64,000 nucleotides of DNA from NCBI GenBank assembly GCA_038087015.1, contig JASBNA010000041.1, positions 186,001 through 250,000 on the forward strand, written 5' to 3'. Position 1 is the stretch's first letter. Each line of letters opens with the position of its first letter. Shown piece by piece: positions 33,578 through 47,595 of the stretch. The notes beneath the pieces are model-generated. The model saw only the letters and a list, made by a program, of their open reading frames with translations, did no database searches and was not told where the DNA came from. This DNA comes from Cerrena zonata (lineage: Eukaryota > Basidiomycota > Agaricomycetes > Polyporales > Cerrenaceae). Position numbers and translations under genes: made by a program.

Positions 33578-36500
33578 ATGGACGACGCGACTCGACTGAA
33601 GGAAGAGGGGAACGCTCTATTCAAGATCGGCCAGTTTGCAGGGTAAGTTGCCCTCTGGTTCTCTGTTTTGAGATGAATCACGTAGAATCCTACCGTAGGG
33701 CTGCGGGGAAGTACACTCAGGTGCATCATAATAACTTACTGTTCTGTCACCTTTCTTTTGGCTAATAGAAGGCTAGGCAGAACAACTGGCGCCAGATAAT
33801 CCCGTTTACCCGTCCAATCTGAGTGCCGCATTCTACGAGCTAGGGGAGTATCAGCAGACTGTACAAGCAATAATGCGTGCAGAGTGCAAGGCATCTACTG
33901 CGGATACATCGTTTTTAGCCCGTCTAAGTACCAGACTTGCTAAAACGTTAAGCCATGGCGTCCGAGGTGGGAATATCACGGCTGAAGTCGTCGACAGTAT
34001 ACTACCTATTATTGACAAGCTGAGGAGTCTTCCAATCGATTCTAGCCCCGACTTTACGAAGTCTTGGGCGATCTGGGAATATACTCAAGGTGAAATGCAG
34101 GGGATGAAGGAGAAAGAATCTGCTGCACGTCGTAGGCTAGCAGAGTTAGCCCCTTTCAAAAAATCCCTGTAAGTTTCAGTCAACAAATGCTGCCACTGGA
34201 ACTCATACTTAAGCATCTAACGTCCCCTTAGTGACGACTCCATTCCATTCTTTACGGTATGCGTTGCTCGCATCTGTTAAGTAGCCGACATCTTAATGCG
34301 TCCGCTCGTGTAGATCGGACACGATATCCCCATGTCTATTGTCAATGATTGGGGATTAGACCCTGATCCGCTCCTTCCCAGCCAACTAACTACAGACTCG
34401 CTGCCGCACTTGGCTCTTCTTTTTGGTGGTGTTGGGGACGGTAAGGCGTTTGGCTATCTTAGCCGTCTTTTGCCTCACAGGGTATTCTACAGGTCGACAT
34501 GCTTATGGCTCTATAATTGGCCTGCACAAGACCTACTTATCCTTGGGAAAACGCCAAAAGTCCTCGTTTCGCGTACATCTCACTTTATTGGATATTCAGC
34601 CTACTGCATTGGCCCGCGATCTTGTCATCTTACTTCTACTCAATCAACTCACTGACAAACCTATCACAGAACTGCAACGTGCAGAAATCATGGCGACCGC
34701 TGTTTATACGTTCGCTGGTGTTCTTATGCCATATTATTGCTACAACAGGTCAATAGCCACTCAAATAAGTTGCTCTCCAAATATACGCTGAGGCTTTCAT
34801 AGGTTCCAGAAGGTTGTTCAAGATCTTCTTCAAACCCTAAGAGACGGCAAACCCTCTCTTCCGCCTTGGCTGCATATTGTGAAGTCGTCAATCCCCGGCA
34901 TCGTTAAATCTCTCAATCATTGGAAGTCCAAGATTTCCACCAAAACAGTTGAAGGCATGCTGGCAAACCATGATCGCGATTCTAATGAGACCTCTGCGCG
35001 AGCAGAGGCTCATATCGCTTGCCCAGATATATCTTCTACTTATTCGACACAATTAGCCCAAAGACGTAAGGAAGAACGCGATGGTTGGCTTGAATTCCTA
35101 AATGAAACACCTGATGAGAAGATCATTGCAAAAATGGAAGGAGAGGACGGTCTTCCTACCAAATGCCCTGGGAGAGATCGGCCACGGGAGCGGACTCAGT
35201 GGTTGAGCAAAGCACGGGAGCTCATGGCAGATGTTTTGCTTGAGAGCGAGAGAAGGACTGGGGGTATTAAGGAGCTTTCTCGTGAGATACAATGGTATGA
35301 AGAAGCTAAGGTCTACGTTCCCCCGCCGATTTTGAGGAAGATGCACCATCCTGCGTTTGAAAAAGTTTGGCCATACATGAGGGACGGAAGACAGCCTACG
35401 ATCCAATGTGTTCTTTCCCTCAATCAGGTGCCTGGTAGACCAAGATTATGTTGAAATCGTCTGACTGACTTGTTGGCGTTTCTGTAGATTCCAGGTCATG
35501 TCAAATCTGATTGGAAACCTAATCCATCTCTCTTTGTACGCTTGCAGAGTCAATATAACTACGAGCATAGAAATCCTAACCGTGTTCATTATCAGGATGC
35601 ACGGCATGATAGTCCTGCGTATGAAGAAAAGGGCTATCCAGATATGCACCTGGATCCTTTCCGTCATATTCGTGACATCCACTCGTTCTGTGCTCGGTTC
35701 TCCTTAATGGACAAGATAAACGGAGACCACCCCTCATTCCATATCTGCAGCACATTCTTTGAAGCAGTGGTCAACGGTTTAATCGACATAAAACATCGCA
35801 TGACTCTCGAAATCCTTCACGGAGAACTTGCCAAGGAAATGGTAAAAATGAAACAGGGCGTGGACACAGAACGTCCTGTGAAATTCCCACGGAGGTACAC
35901 TCGGGTGTGGCTCAGTAATATCCCGTACGTCTGATTTCAGAATTCCCCAAATATTATCAGGTTAAGGAATCTATCAGCGACTACACACATGGTCTTTTCT
36001 ATACCGCATTGTATATAGTACCAGTCCTCCAAGAAAACGGACAAGTTTGCGGCAATTGCGTTCTCAACCCAGGAGTTTGGAGCAGTGGCGAGGAATTCTG
36101 TCATACGTAAGACATAATTCCATTTTCCCCGGTGATTTCCAGCTAATACAATGTCAGTTATACGCTTCTCACAACTAAAGAGCTTCCTCATTTCTTGGGC
36201 TGCCGAGCCCTTTCTGTGAATCCGTTCGGACGTATAATACTCACGCCAGAAACTCAACTGCCCCGACGTCATGAGGATCGTCCTTCCCATGAACAGCTGA
36301 ACTTTTGGCTATCTCGCTGCCTCCTAGCCATCATTCGACCTGGACAGCCTCTGCCTGGCCCTGTAGCCATTCGATATCCCAATAACCTTGTCGCATTCAT
36401 CAATCTGATGATCCACTTGCACTCGGTTGGCTTCCCTGGGCATTGGCTCTCAAGCTTCATCGACTCTGTCCTTTCCAACAAGCTCGTCACAGGTGCGGTG

Positions 36501-37004
36501 CCCTACCTGGGCCGATTCCCGATACCAGTCACCGAGCAATCACGTTCAGTAACGAACAGAAAGCTCAACTTGCATCCTTGGCTTCTTGATTTCGAGAATA
36601 TCCTGACGATGGTTTCAGCGGCCCTTCCATTCCCGGTTTCATTGCCAGATCTTTTCCCCAAATCCGTAGATGACTTCGGTTTATACCAGGTTCAAGTGTC
36701 TATGCATATGTTCAATCAACACACTGCTGCTCTTTCTATCGAAGATTGTGTGTTATCCCTGATGTTCCTTCCCTCGGGAAACACCCGTTCCGACGAGGTT
36801 GCGAGAAGGATCGAAGATATCGTTGAAGGTCGTTTCTTGCCGAAAGAGGGGGACATCTATTTCATCACCTCGATAGACACCTTTGACATGTACGGCGGTG
36901 TCATTCGGTGGAGGATGAGCAAAGCCAGGGCCAATAAGATGAAGCGGGAAGGGTGGTCTATGGGGGCGTATAGATTTGATGTTAGGGAAGAAGGTAGGTT
37001 TTAG
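33578..37004 (+). CDS. TPR and DUF4470-domain protein
   Basis: Member of an expanded agaricomycete family of unknown role. Residues 1-75 form a TPR-like region (MDDATRLKEEGNALFKIGQF, then AEQLAPDNPVYPSNLSAAFY). After a helical linker comes the DUF4470 region: MSIVNDWGLDPDPLLPS, LALLFGGVGDGRHAYGSIIG, LHKTYL, HLTLLDIQPTALARDLVILL. A long C-terminal part of several hundred residues follows (IPGHVKSDWKPNPSLFVRLQ, then HYQDARHDSP, DYTHGLFYTALYIVPVLQEN, RRHEDRPSHEQLNFWLSRCL) with no catalytic motif known to me. About 1,000 residues in roughly 11 exons. The junction after GVGDG uses a GTAAGGCG donor near 34439 and joins to RHAYGS near 34492. Intact. DUF4470 proteins often pair with MYND zinc fingers; none is visible here. 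Confidence 0.8.
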
Positions 37005-37881
37005 GATCCTAAGAAGCATAAGTCAAATCTAACCTGTCTATTTCTGCTGTAGTAATACAGCAAATACCGGCGTCATGGTGGAATTGCATAGACAAACGAA
37101 AGTAGATCATGGCGTACTAGGGTCAAGTCTTGAATCATTCAACAATTCAAATATGTTGTTCGAATTACCTCCCGTATCTTCCTGATATGATGCGTCTATC
37201 TACGTCATATTTTGTATTTTGTATTGTAGCTTCCGCACTCGTCCAAAAAGTGTGAGAATCGTCACTCTCAGACGAGATTGGATTTCCTGAACATTACAAT
37301 GACTTAACCGCACATCTCGTAACTAACTCTCGGTACTCTCAGTGTCATCTTCCTCATTCCGATACCTCTTCCCAGCTTTAGAGACAAAAAGAATAACATG
37401 TCGTCACGCACATTGCTTACCTCGTTCCCCTATTCAATATAGTCAAATTTACCACTCTACTTTAGTCAAGAGCTTGTAGCTCTTGGTTTTCTTTCCCTCG
37501 TGACACTCGCAGCATACTGGAAGATGTCCAATTAATACCCCTTCTCGATGATATTTAAATCTTTATTTGACAGTTTCTACTTGATAACCTCCATCGTCGA
37601 TCGACCGGCATAGCCATGACTTGTACAAGTAATATGTTGACATTAGAACACTTATCACCCTCATCCTGAAGCAAGAGAGAAGTTGTTGCAGCCAATTTCG
37701 AGCACACAACCATTATGGAGTAAAATTTCTCACTAAAATTAGAGATGGGAGCACAAGGAATCTCAGTTCTAATGGAAGCTCATTCCGATATGATGTGAAA
37801 GCCGTGATATTCGTTATGCGAGCAATACATGACATTGAAAGTAAGTCGAGAGTTCGGAACAATTCATAACATTCGTAACAT
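37005..37881. other. Convergent intergenic region DUF4470 gene / Ppo
   Basis: 3' flanks of two convergent genes. No coding or repeat signal recognised. The minus-strand reading from 37713 is Ppo intron and 3' flank read through. Confidence 0.5.
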
Positions 37882-40800
37882 TTATGCGTCGTACTAGAAA
37901 AAGTAGTTATCAATGGCTGCACACGAGCGGTAAAGAAGTACCTGTTACGTACCACAATAGTGAGGGATCCAGGCCAGGGAGTCTCTTTGCTGTTACTGTC
38001 AAGATACATTCGGCCCTCCGTACCTGGTACTTGCTCAGTGGCGTAGCCGGCCATAAACCCTACTGCACCTGGTGCACGGCGGACATTGGGCAAGCTGAAA
38101 ACGACTTTCAGGATTTGGGTAGTAGTCTGGGTAGAGAAAACGTTAGGTTGAGCGGGGGGAGCTTTATCAAAAGACTTGCCAAGAGCGTGAAGTCGATACC
38201 GGGGCAAATATGCATTCCTGCTCCTTGGTTTCGGTAGCTATCTGCGGGTCGTCGAGGGTTGAATGTCTCGGGATCGGGGAAGTCTGCCGCCTGTAGTAAT
38301 AATTGATATCTGATGATTACTATTCGGGGGGTTCACATAAACTTACGTTGTGTTGTGCGTTACGGAAACTAGAGAATATGGCGTCTCCTGCTTGAACATC
38401 GAGTTTTCGCCCATGACCCAAGTCAATGGTTTCACTCGTCGCCGCTACTCGCAACAGCCCCGGGAACTGTGGTGCTAGTCCTGAAGTTTTTGTAAATGTT
38501 AGTAAAGGGGTGCTCGCTTTCTAGTAATGATAGCTCACTTTGTGCTTCCCTAATATAACCATGGAGCAACTCGATCGACTGAGCATCATCTCGACGCACC
38601 AAGTCGATAAGCTCGGCCCTTTCCTTGGACCGTGCATCATCGAGGTAGAAATCGACAACTTGTACAATAGCTAAATGCAAGTCATTAATATAGAACTTGC
38701 TAGTGAAACAGGTCGAGATACTTACCTTGCGACCAGTTGACAGATGAACCAACTGCAAGGCCGATAACCTGTGAAACCATCTCTTTCCGTGGAATAGGCA
38801 TCTCGGCGAGTCTTCTCAGGAACGGATAGCACGCCTTCTCTTCCTTAGAGGAGAGTAGACTGGAGACTGTCGATTCAAGATGACCAATGAGATTCTAATA
38901 TAAAGAAATGTCAGGCTTCCTACGAAGATAGGATGTAGAGAAATAATGTATATACCGTCGTCGAGGGGGCCGCCGCTTCGATGCTCTTGTCGATAAGATC
39001 ATTGATTTTATCACCAAATACCTGAGACTGGTCTTTGAGGAAGAAACCACGTTCAGGGAGGACATTGATGAAGACACATGTGTGAAGAAGCATCAGTACA
39101 TCGTACATCTGCTCCTCAGTGAAGAGCCCAGCGGGATGATCCTTTGTCTTGAGTGGTGTACCCATAAGCCAATCCGACGCCCAGTGAACGCCGACCAGGT
39201 TGATCACATTGCGAACGATATCTACGCGTGTCCCGGGTATACCAGAGATTTTGTAGGAGTGTTGTTTGATCAGGTCAGCAGTCGATTTCTTGTACCAGTC
39301 AACATAGGTGTTCACAACGCTCTGGTTCGCGAATAGTGCGTGTAAGACTTTGGTTCTGTACCAGTCGTGCCTGGTAAGAGTGACGGGTGAGAAATAATAC
39401 TTAGAATGAAATAGAGAACGACGCACTTTGTTTTCTCATCGAAGACTAGCATGAAACCGAAGTTGTTCGTCAAAGGATACATGTTAGGAGCATAGGTAAC
39501 CTTGTACTTGTCCGGGTTACTGAACACATAGTCAATACCGGCAATCGTATCAACAATCTTGGGAATCGGAGTAACTGTTGACGGCCTGGCCTTGTCATAT
39601 TTGGCAACAACACCCAGGTCTGTCAAAATCTTTGTCGATGTTGCAGGCGTAAAGAATGGGAACAAGGCATAGACACTGTTTGCTGGGTAATGACGAGGGA
39701 GATGACGCAGGAGGAGCTTAGGAATGGCTGCACCGTATGCGCCGTTGGTGGAATCACGAGCACATTCCTGGAATCCCCACGTTGTCAAGTTACTTGCTGT
39801 ACGAAGTAACAAATGAGATGAGAATATTTATAACAGTAAATGAAGTCAACATACGAGTGTAATCAGAGGTGTAGAACCTATCACCACGGACAAGAGCAAT
39901 GGCGTCGCCAAGAATGGCACGGGTCATGGTGAAGCCGCAACAGAGACCAGACCCACGACCGAGAGGGATGATTTCTTCAGCTTGGAGACCAGGATACAAT
40001 TCCAAATTATCGATATGGCCGTAAAGCTGCTCAGCAGTGCGGGCAATCTCTTCGTCAGAGTTCCACTCCTTGAAGGACGAGAATGGCTTCAGCCCAAGGA
40101 AAGCTCGGAACTCATTCATGGTGCAGACGCCCCATTTCCTAGCTTGTTCCATGCCCATGATCTCGATGACACGCAACGCCTCAGGAGTACCACGAGCGCG
40201 ATAGGCTCCGGCTGCCTTATCTGTAGAATCTTGAAGCACGCGGGCTAGGTCATCGTCGCTAAATTTGCCATCGGGGCCACGCTGAAGACTAAACAGAATT
40301 TCGCGCAACTATGTCAGTAACTGGACTCAATCACGATTATAACATGACATACCCAGCGAATGTTCTAATCTTAGGATCCTCCTGTACCTCCGTGGACCAT
40401 AGCTTCTGTGCAGCAGGACCAAAATCGGCGACTTTAATCTCGGAGGGCGGCTTCTCGAAAACTCTCTGGAAAAGATCTTCAGTCCATGCAATATCCTCTG
40501 CCGCTGTAGTAGCGTGCCACTAAACCAAGAGTGAAAATGATTAACATCAATAAATCGCATACCCTAGGCGATTGTAGCTCACCCTGTAAAGTAAGTTGAA
40601 CTCGACGGAAACGTGGTTTCCTTCCCCACGAGGAAGGGTTCCAGTCGAAGTCTTGATAGTCTATATTGCACATAAATGAGCTTTCCGAATCGTCACCATA
40701 ATGGAATACATACATCGAAAGGCTGGAGACGGTAAGGATTACCCTGGCGACCTGTACCGAGGAAACCAGCGACATAATCTCCAAAGATGGTGCTCATGTA

Positions 40801-42203
40801 TTGACCACAGCTAGAAGTTCTGATATTAACAAATAATATTTGTATCGAATTGAAAGTCACTGACTTTACCAAGCGAGCGGTTTGGAATATTTCCTCATCC
40901 TGTGCAGCACGTTGAGCAGCGTCTTCCGGGGGAGGATTTGACCACCGTTTCCTCTCGTTGATCTTGAGTAACATGTCCGCGATGTACTATATATAGGAAA
41001 ACGATAAGGGAGATCCTACCCTGTTTTAGAAAAACAACGTACATTGTGGTTCCTGCTAAAGAGGACTAGTAAAGCAGAGGCAGCCGGAGGAATGAAGACA
41101 AGACGATCCTCAGAGAACGCGTCTGGGTACAATAGACCACGACCCTTTTCCTTGTCACGAACGAAGTCCTGCTGTGCTTGGCTGGTTCCGTAGAGGATAG
41201 ACAAATCAAGATAAGATGACGTGTTGTTCTTTGACATGTCTCGAGGATCAGTTCGGAACAACTGGTGGGTTACCAATGAGGCATATGCAAAAGTCATCGA
41301 GGAATTGCCTCCTGGGTGAGGTTTGAACTGGAGAGGATCAGCGTCATAACGAAGTATGTCAACATGATTTACTCACATCGCGCGCTTTCAACAAAGCATC
41401 GAAAACAAGTCCAGTGTCAGGCAGGAGATGTGGAGGAAGAGGATGTTTGCTCTGTACGCTCCTTGCGTAAGGCATACCTGCCTGGCCCAGTCCTGGACAC
41501 AATGAGTTATTTCCGCTTCCATCGGCACTACGAGCTGCATAGGTTCCTCCGGTACTGTTGGGGTCCGATGGAGTAGCGGAGGCGAGTGGACTTGCGACAG
41601 TGGAGGATTTCGTTCCGACGAAAGAGGCTGGGGGATGGGGAACCGTATTATACAATGCGGTAATAACCGCGTCACTGAGTTTCTTCGCGAGTGCCCAGTC
41701 CTCGGGCAGTCGAGTCAAGAAATACAGAGCCTCATTGAACTAGATAGTGTGTTATGAGTATACTGTAAGAAGATAGTCATTTGAGATGACGTACGACGAG
41801 TGAGCGGTCGTTGATGGCATCTTTGTTCTTGGCAGCCAATAGTAGGTTAGGCTAGAAGACGAAAATGTTTCAGTGTTAAATATTGAATAGTGACACTGAA
41901 ATTGAATCGAATACTAACAATCAGCTTTGGGTCGTCGATAATAGGGCCGAATCTCTTGTCCGTATCCAGTTCTTTGACTAGTGCATAAAGTGCGGAATGG
42001 CCTGCGTTTGGGTTGACATATTCTGAGGGGGGTGTAACCTCGTCGTCGTACCGGCCGTCTGGGCTTGTGGGAAGACGTTGAATGATCAGATGAAGGGCGT
42101 CAGCCAAGTCCTGACAAACGTCATATTCAGCTCAAAGTAAACATAGTGAACGAAACTGCAGAGTACTTACTACAAGCTTGGACTCCCGAGATAATAAAGC
42201 CAT
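37882..42203 (-). CDS. ppo: Ppo-type linoleate dioxygenase / P450 fusion (psi factor-producing oxygenase)
   Basis: Fatty-acid dioxygenase fused to a P450 that converts linoleate to hydroperoxide and then diol or other oxylipins, signals controlling sexual and asexual sporulation. Start MALLSRESKLV. The peroxidase half shows TFAYASLVTHQLFRTDPRDM, then NTSSYLDLSILYGTSQAQQD, and after an intron the catalytic VEFNLLYR-WHATTA (active Tyr and proximal His, split by the intron at about 40582). Next are the linker GMEQARKWGVCTMNEFRAFL and the P450 half, with a QGAGMHICPG heme-thiolate loop near 38195-38225. It ends SLTIV-YDA. About 1,050 residues, the full family size, in some fifteen exons. Both domains keep key residues, so both activities may be present; in some Ppo proteins the P450 Cys is lost. 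Positional specificity cannot be inferred. Confidence 0.92.
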
Positions 42204-45200
42204 GTTGTATAGCGGTGTGAAGGTGGTACAATGCTAAATTGGTACCGAGGAGATGCGAGATGGACATGGCCAGACGGTTCGACGTTTATATAGCAAACTG
42301 GATCGCGAAGCAATGGTGAAGGGTCTCATAGGCGCGTAATGCAGGAGATGATGTCGGGCAAGTGCGGCGGTGTCGACCAAACGAACTTTGTTCCTGTAGA
42401 TGGAAGGCGGCTGTGAAGTAAATTCCTTCACAGGCGTTCCCTGACCCCGATCTCTGGGAACGCATCTCCAACTCGACTAGCTCTTAGCTATACACCCCGC
42501 CCCTGGTCTGTTAGACTAATGGGCTCCTTTGCCGCATATGCACTTTGGCACAAGCCCTCTATTCCCCGCAGATGTCCAGTTGCCGATGTGCCCAGAGCAA
42601 CCCAACTGTCACCTATCTCATTGCTGAGTCGTGTGCCCCCTAAAAGGTCTAACCTTTGTATACACTGCACCCTTCAAACCGAAACTGAAAACTCGAACCG
42701 ACAGCCGAGCGTACGTCCATTCCATCGACGAGATCGAGGAATCCTAACGATCAAAAAAAGGCTCGTTGTATACGACAGTTCAAATCGAATTCATCGGGTA
42801 TTAAGGAGGGTGTTCAAGTGACGTCCGGCACAAACTTTGCGGCGAGGTGTTGTGCTATTACATAAAAGTTACCTATCTTTCACAGTCGGTCCTCGGAGGT
42901 ACAGGTTCAACGGCGCCACTAGTCGGAATCCTGAAAGCAATAGAAAACGAACATCTCTGAAAACGGCATTCGTGAATAGAACGCTTTGCTGATGTAAAAG
43001 TAATACAGTATCAGTACGTGCGTGCTTATGTGTAACAGATAAAGGCTTACTATCATAGATGCCCGGAGGTTGAAAATAACGTTTGCCAGAACCTAAGCAT
43101 GAGTCAAGATGCCTGAAAATCTGTAAGCAGGTTCGTCACCATTCTAGTAGATGACAGTGTAGATAACTACATGTGATCGCTTGGTGTGAAAACTATCACA
43201 GTGTATTGGTAGAATAGATCTTAATATACTCGACTTCCATTCACAATGACATAGAGTCCGAACGAGGAATTTCTTCAGTGACGACGGCGTGAGAAAACAA
43301 TGGTGTTGAAGGGAAGGCCATCCGTTTTCGAATGTTCAACGGGAATTGCCTACACGTGCCCTCCCTCTAACAGTCAAGGAATCGTACAATACCCCGTCAT
43401 ACGGCGGCAGCTTCCGGCGGGCTAGACAGAAGTATCTCTATCAGTACAGTATGGATAATTCGGGAACAAAGGGGTTCATCCACTGATACAAGGTACCATT
43501 CCTAGACGAGAGCGATTCCGTCGACACTGCGGCCCTAACGTCTTGCCATTCATAATAGACAAACGGAAGATTTGCATATCCGATAAGGAAAGTATCTGCG
43601 AGCTCTTCCATTCATCGCCCAATATTTTGAATGATCAGTGACGTATTGACTTCTGGTCTGAATCTAGATGAGATTATGGGTGTGACTAGATGAAGTACTT
43701 GAACTTTACCGAGCATAAAACTTCAAATATTCACTGGCAGCACTAACGGGTATAGACCAACGAAGATACCAGCATTCTATAACCTTGGTCACAAAGTGTC
43801 CAAGTCCGGGTTCAGCCCACACATCAATGTTCCCGACGGGAGTTGCAGTAGATATGAAATAACCTGTACTCCTGAAACCTTCTTTAGCTATGGAGTCAGT
43901 ATCACAGGCAGTTAACAGATGACTAGTGACGCTTACTTGCATTGCTTACAAGGCAGACGTGGATCATTTAATAAGGTCAGCGGAAGACGCCCCGACTGCC
44001 TCACTTTGCTCAAAGAATGCTCGATTTACGTCCGGTTTTGGAGCCTTGGCTCAGCAGGCACTCCAGGCGCTTTCCTAATCGCCTTCTAATGTTCAACGTT
44101 CATCTGTATTCGTAGCCAAGTGAGCCATTTTTGGCAGTCACTGTGGGCGAACGGGGATTAGAGATAGCCGACGTATAGGTTGGCAACGTCCGAGACGCAT
44201 ATCGGAATTGCATGGACTCACGTTATGTGATACAGTACGCAACCACAGGAGCACATATAAGTCAGAGTTAGAGTTGGATCATCCGCCGCAGACAAGCAGT
44301 CTGAGGATATTCGTCTAGGATGGCAGTACCTGTGTCATGTTGGGTTCGTAGATAGAACAGCCATGCTTTAGCGCATGAACAGCGGAAGTAAGTAATGTTC
44401 CTATCGTAGCCATTGAGCAAGGTCCACGTAGTTACTTGGTAATAAATACAGTTATTTGCTTCTGTTTGTCTACAGTAACTTGAAGTAACCGCCGATCCTT
44501 TTGAGAAATTTTATTCTTGAAATGCAATTTTACACCTCATAACCAGTGTGGCTTAGCGTTCTACTAGGTTGTTATTCTATTGTTATATATAGATATGAGA
44601 GTAAAATACGCTGGCAATAGCTAGCACTCTTATTTTGGTATGCACGGAGACCCCGTTCACTGGCACTGGCATCATCCGAACTGTCCTCTCCGTCCTCTCT
44701 CCGTAGGCCGGGCTAGTCCTTCACACTTTATGTTTGCTCACTTGGTTGTCAATATAGCATGGAAACTGTCTAATGGGAACCAACTTATCCCTATTCTCGT
44801 CTCATACTTCCCCAAGAGGCATCAGAACATGTCGCCGCTAATAGTCTCCTTTGACACTTTGATGCGCCAGAAACGTCTGGGATAAAATTAGAATATTAGC
44901 GGCGAGGTACCTACTGATACCTGCTCCCACGAGAGTAATATGGTTCCTGACTCGAACAGTCTCGTACGGGTATCAATATGAGGTAACCTTCAATGCTCAT
45001 CCAAACCCTCTCAGTCTTCATTTATAGCAGTCAAACGTGTTGCCTGTTGAGAACTAAACGCACCAGACACTGCTCCTTCTCGAACCCTATTCCCTTATAC
45101 TCGACTCGACCCTACTACTTGAAACGTCATATACTTTCCATGCAGATGGTTGACCTGATATAGGTGGAGGGGCATTATTAGATCTCTTATATCGGGAAGA

Positions 45201-45722
45201 TCATCTTCACTTCTTTGCCTAGGTTGATGTTGACCCAACCTTTTTGTCAGTTTAATCGTCACCTCAGAACCCCGGGTATTATTATTACTTGTCTTGCTGT
45301 CGTTGACTGCACTTGAGACGTACAGCGCCAACAATTTGAAATAACGGTCCCACTCTGCTCCCAGGTGGTTCGACGCTCAATAAGTTTCAATAAGATTAAG
45401 TGCAGTCCATATCCCCGTACATTCTGATAGACAATGAATGTTACAGCCTTATGATCCAAATGCTACTCCACACTCATTTGCGATTAGACATTGCCTTTGA
45501 ACACAAAACGTATGATTGTGTAGTAAGCCGATATGGGTCACGTAGTGTCAAGAATATATAAGTACATTCGAATGAATAGTGATACAAATTGGCGACATCT
45601 TCTCCTTAACCAGCAAACGGCGTTGTTAGTACATACAATCCATCACGAAAAAAAGAAGAAAAGAAAAGAAGAACTGCAGGATGTTAGATGGTACAAAAGA
45701 ACTCTACCTCAAACGAGTACAG
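42204..45722. other. Large gene-poor region
   Basis: About 3.5 kb without a convincing gene. Open frames at 42519-42821, 43706-43942 and 44640-44885 lack domains and splice context. The Ppo promoter must occupy its left end. An A/G-rich tract (GAAAAAAAGAAGAAAAGAAAAG) is at about 45648-45669. It may hold lost genes or a long non-coding transcript; I see no direct sign. Confidence 0.45.
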
Positions 45723-47595
45723 TTATCGTTTCGAAAAGTCATACGAGAGGACCTGAACAACATCCTGATTATCAGTAGCGCTAGAAGAGCTCCCTGACTC
45801 GTCTTTCATCGTCACATCTGGATCAGATGGAAGTTCAGAATATTGTCCTTCCTGGAAACACATACCCTCTACCGCCCTCAGAAGTTCCCTGCCTTCATCC
45901 GTTAACGACGGTTCGCCCTTCTTCAGCCAGGTAAAATTGACAAAGGGGATTTCAGAAGACGGCGAGAAGTGCGCTCGTCTTGATCCGAATGACTTACACA
46001 GTTCTTGTCGAAGCTCAGAGCTCAGCTCCAAGTCGTCGCAATACAGGATGAGAGCTCGTAGACGCGGAAGAAGCAGTGGTGCTTGCTCGGGGGAAGGTGA
46101 CGTTGGTTCCGGTGGTGCCGGTGTCAGTTGCTGTGGTGCCCCGTCGGCATCTTTCATCTCTAGCATCGGATTGCGCAGAGAGCTGCTCGGGGCAAGAAGT
46201 CTGGGAAGAACGATGGAGGATTTACCGCGGACACGGAGAGTGTGTAGATTGGGCAGACTACTTGCCACGCGGTCCCATAGGACGTCGGAGCCTCCCATAT
46301 CAGGTAAGTCGTCGATAGATAAATGGTGGATGTGTGTAAGAGGCAGCCCTGCAAAGAAGTCTCCAAAGACGTCTTCGATCGACACGCTCTTCGAGAGCCT
46401 CACGGGACCTAGCGTAATCCTAGGGGCCGCCGAGACCTGGATATCAGGAGACGCTAGGTCGATAACACTGTCGTACCCATCCAACCAGATGTGTACTTTC
46501 TCGTCTTTGGCAGCGACGGTTCGAACGACGAATGAAGTGAGTAGTGAGGAGCGGTCCTCAGTAGGCATGACGTGCTTGTGCAACGAGATTGCGAGATTGG
46601 ACAAGCCTTTCCAATACACTTCCTTACCCTCGAAACCAACCTTCATATCAGCTGACGATGGGATTGTTATGTTCGCGAGGAATTCGCCTAGTTCAAGAAT
46701 ATCGTCTTCTACGACAAGCCGAGTGAGATTTGGGAACACCACGGGATGAACGGCGTGGGGACCCTCGATCTGGCGGACAAATAATCTCGGGAGAGCGTTA
46801 TTGAGAAAGAGAGTCTGTAGCTGAGGGAGATTGGAGAACGCCCCCATGAGCAGATTAAGATCGTCGATGCCTTCGGCTGCTTCGAAAGGTTTGGTGAGAG
46901 ATAGGTGTCGAAGCGACGGAGAAAAAACGACACTCGACCATGGTTTGTGGAAGCCTTCTAGCGTCAGATGCTCCAGATGTAGCGGATGGTTAAGCTTCTC
47001 AAATAATGAAGGAAGTGCTAATTGGTCGTTAGAGTCTGCTTGGTCTTTCGCTGTGAGGTGAAGACGTCGCAGATGTGTGGCAGAATCTAGTGTGAGGTTT
47101 GTGAAGCTTTCGAATTCTTCGCAAGGTCAGGCGCATCTCTAGGTCGCAGATACGGTAGGAGTTGTCCTTCAGGGCCGCGGTGAATTTCGGAAGATCCTTC
47201 GAGGCGTCCATGCGAGCCACCTTCATCTCTATGGGTAATCGTTGGGATCGGGCCAGCATGGTCGGTACAAGCTGTGCCATGGGGAAAGTCATGAACCTCC
47301 ACAACGTAGGAAGTTGTAAGATCACCGCACGCCAGTAATGGCAAACATGGCTTAGCTTGAAGCAGGCATTTGGTTCCTCTGCATTCCAAACTGTAACGAC
47401 GTACTGGTAGAAGATTTCGGCGAGCAGCTCAGGTAGTAGCCTAGCCACGGGGCGACGATAGTTTTGCACACGCAGTTGAAGTGCGATGTCGTGGAGATGA
47501 GTGTGGACATCAAGCTCATATTTCTTGCTTAGATCCTCGATAGCGGTCCTGTGTACTTCTACTTGCGCCTCAATGTCACTATCGAGTGACATCAT
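45723..47595 (-). CDS. F-box-like protein with one frame break
   Basis: N-terminus MMSLDSDIEAQVEVHRTAIE forms a coiled segment, followed by an F-box-like domain, RPVARLLPELLAEIFYQYV, then KLSHVCHYWRAVILQLPTLW. F-box proteins recruit substrates to SCF ubiquitin ligases. The rest is leucine-rich, with repeats such as SATHLRRLHLT, HPLHLEHLTLEGF, PSLRHLSLTKPF, LPNLHTLRVRG. The C-terminus is acidic and Ser-rich (SGSSSSATDN) and ends YDFSKR. Between MRLTL and EEFESFTNLTL the frame moves by one: an extra C at about 47121. There is no intron-sized gap that could explain it. The two halves together would be about 620 residues. A GTAAGT..CACAG pair at about 47662-47617 suggests a 5'UTR intron. The gene is either damaged or carries a sequencing error. 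Confidence 0.7.

Noticed and set aside
45937..46749. 270-residue plus-strand open frame
   Set aside because: Antisense to the F-box gene's C-terminal exon, which has leucine-rich repeats; the plus reading has no domain and many Ser/Arg.
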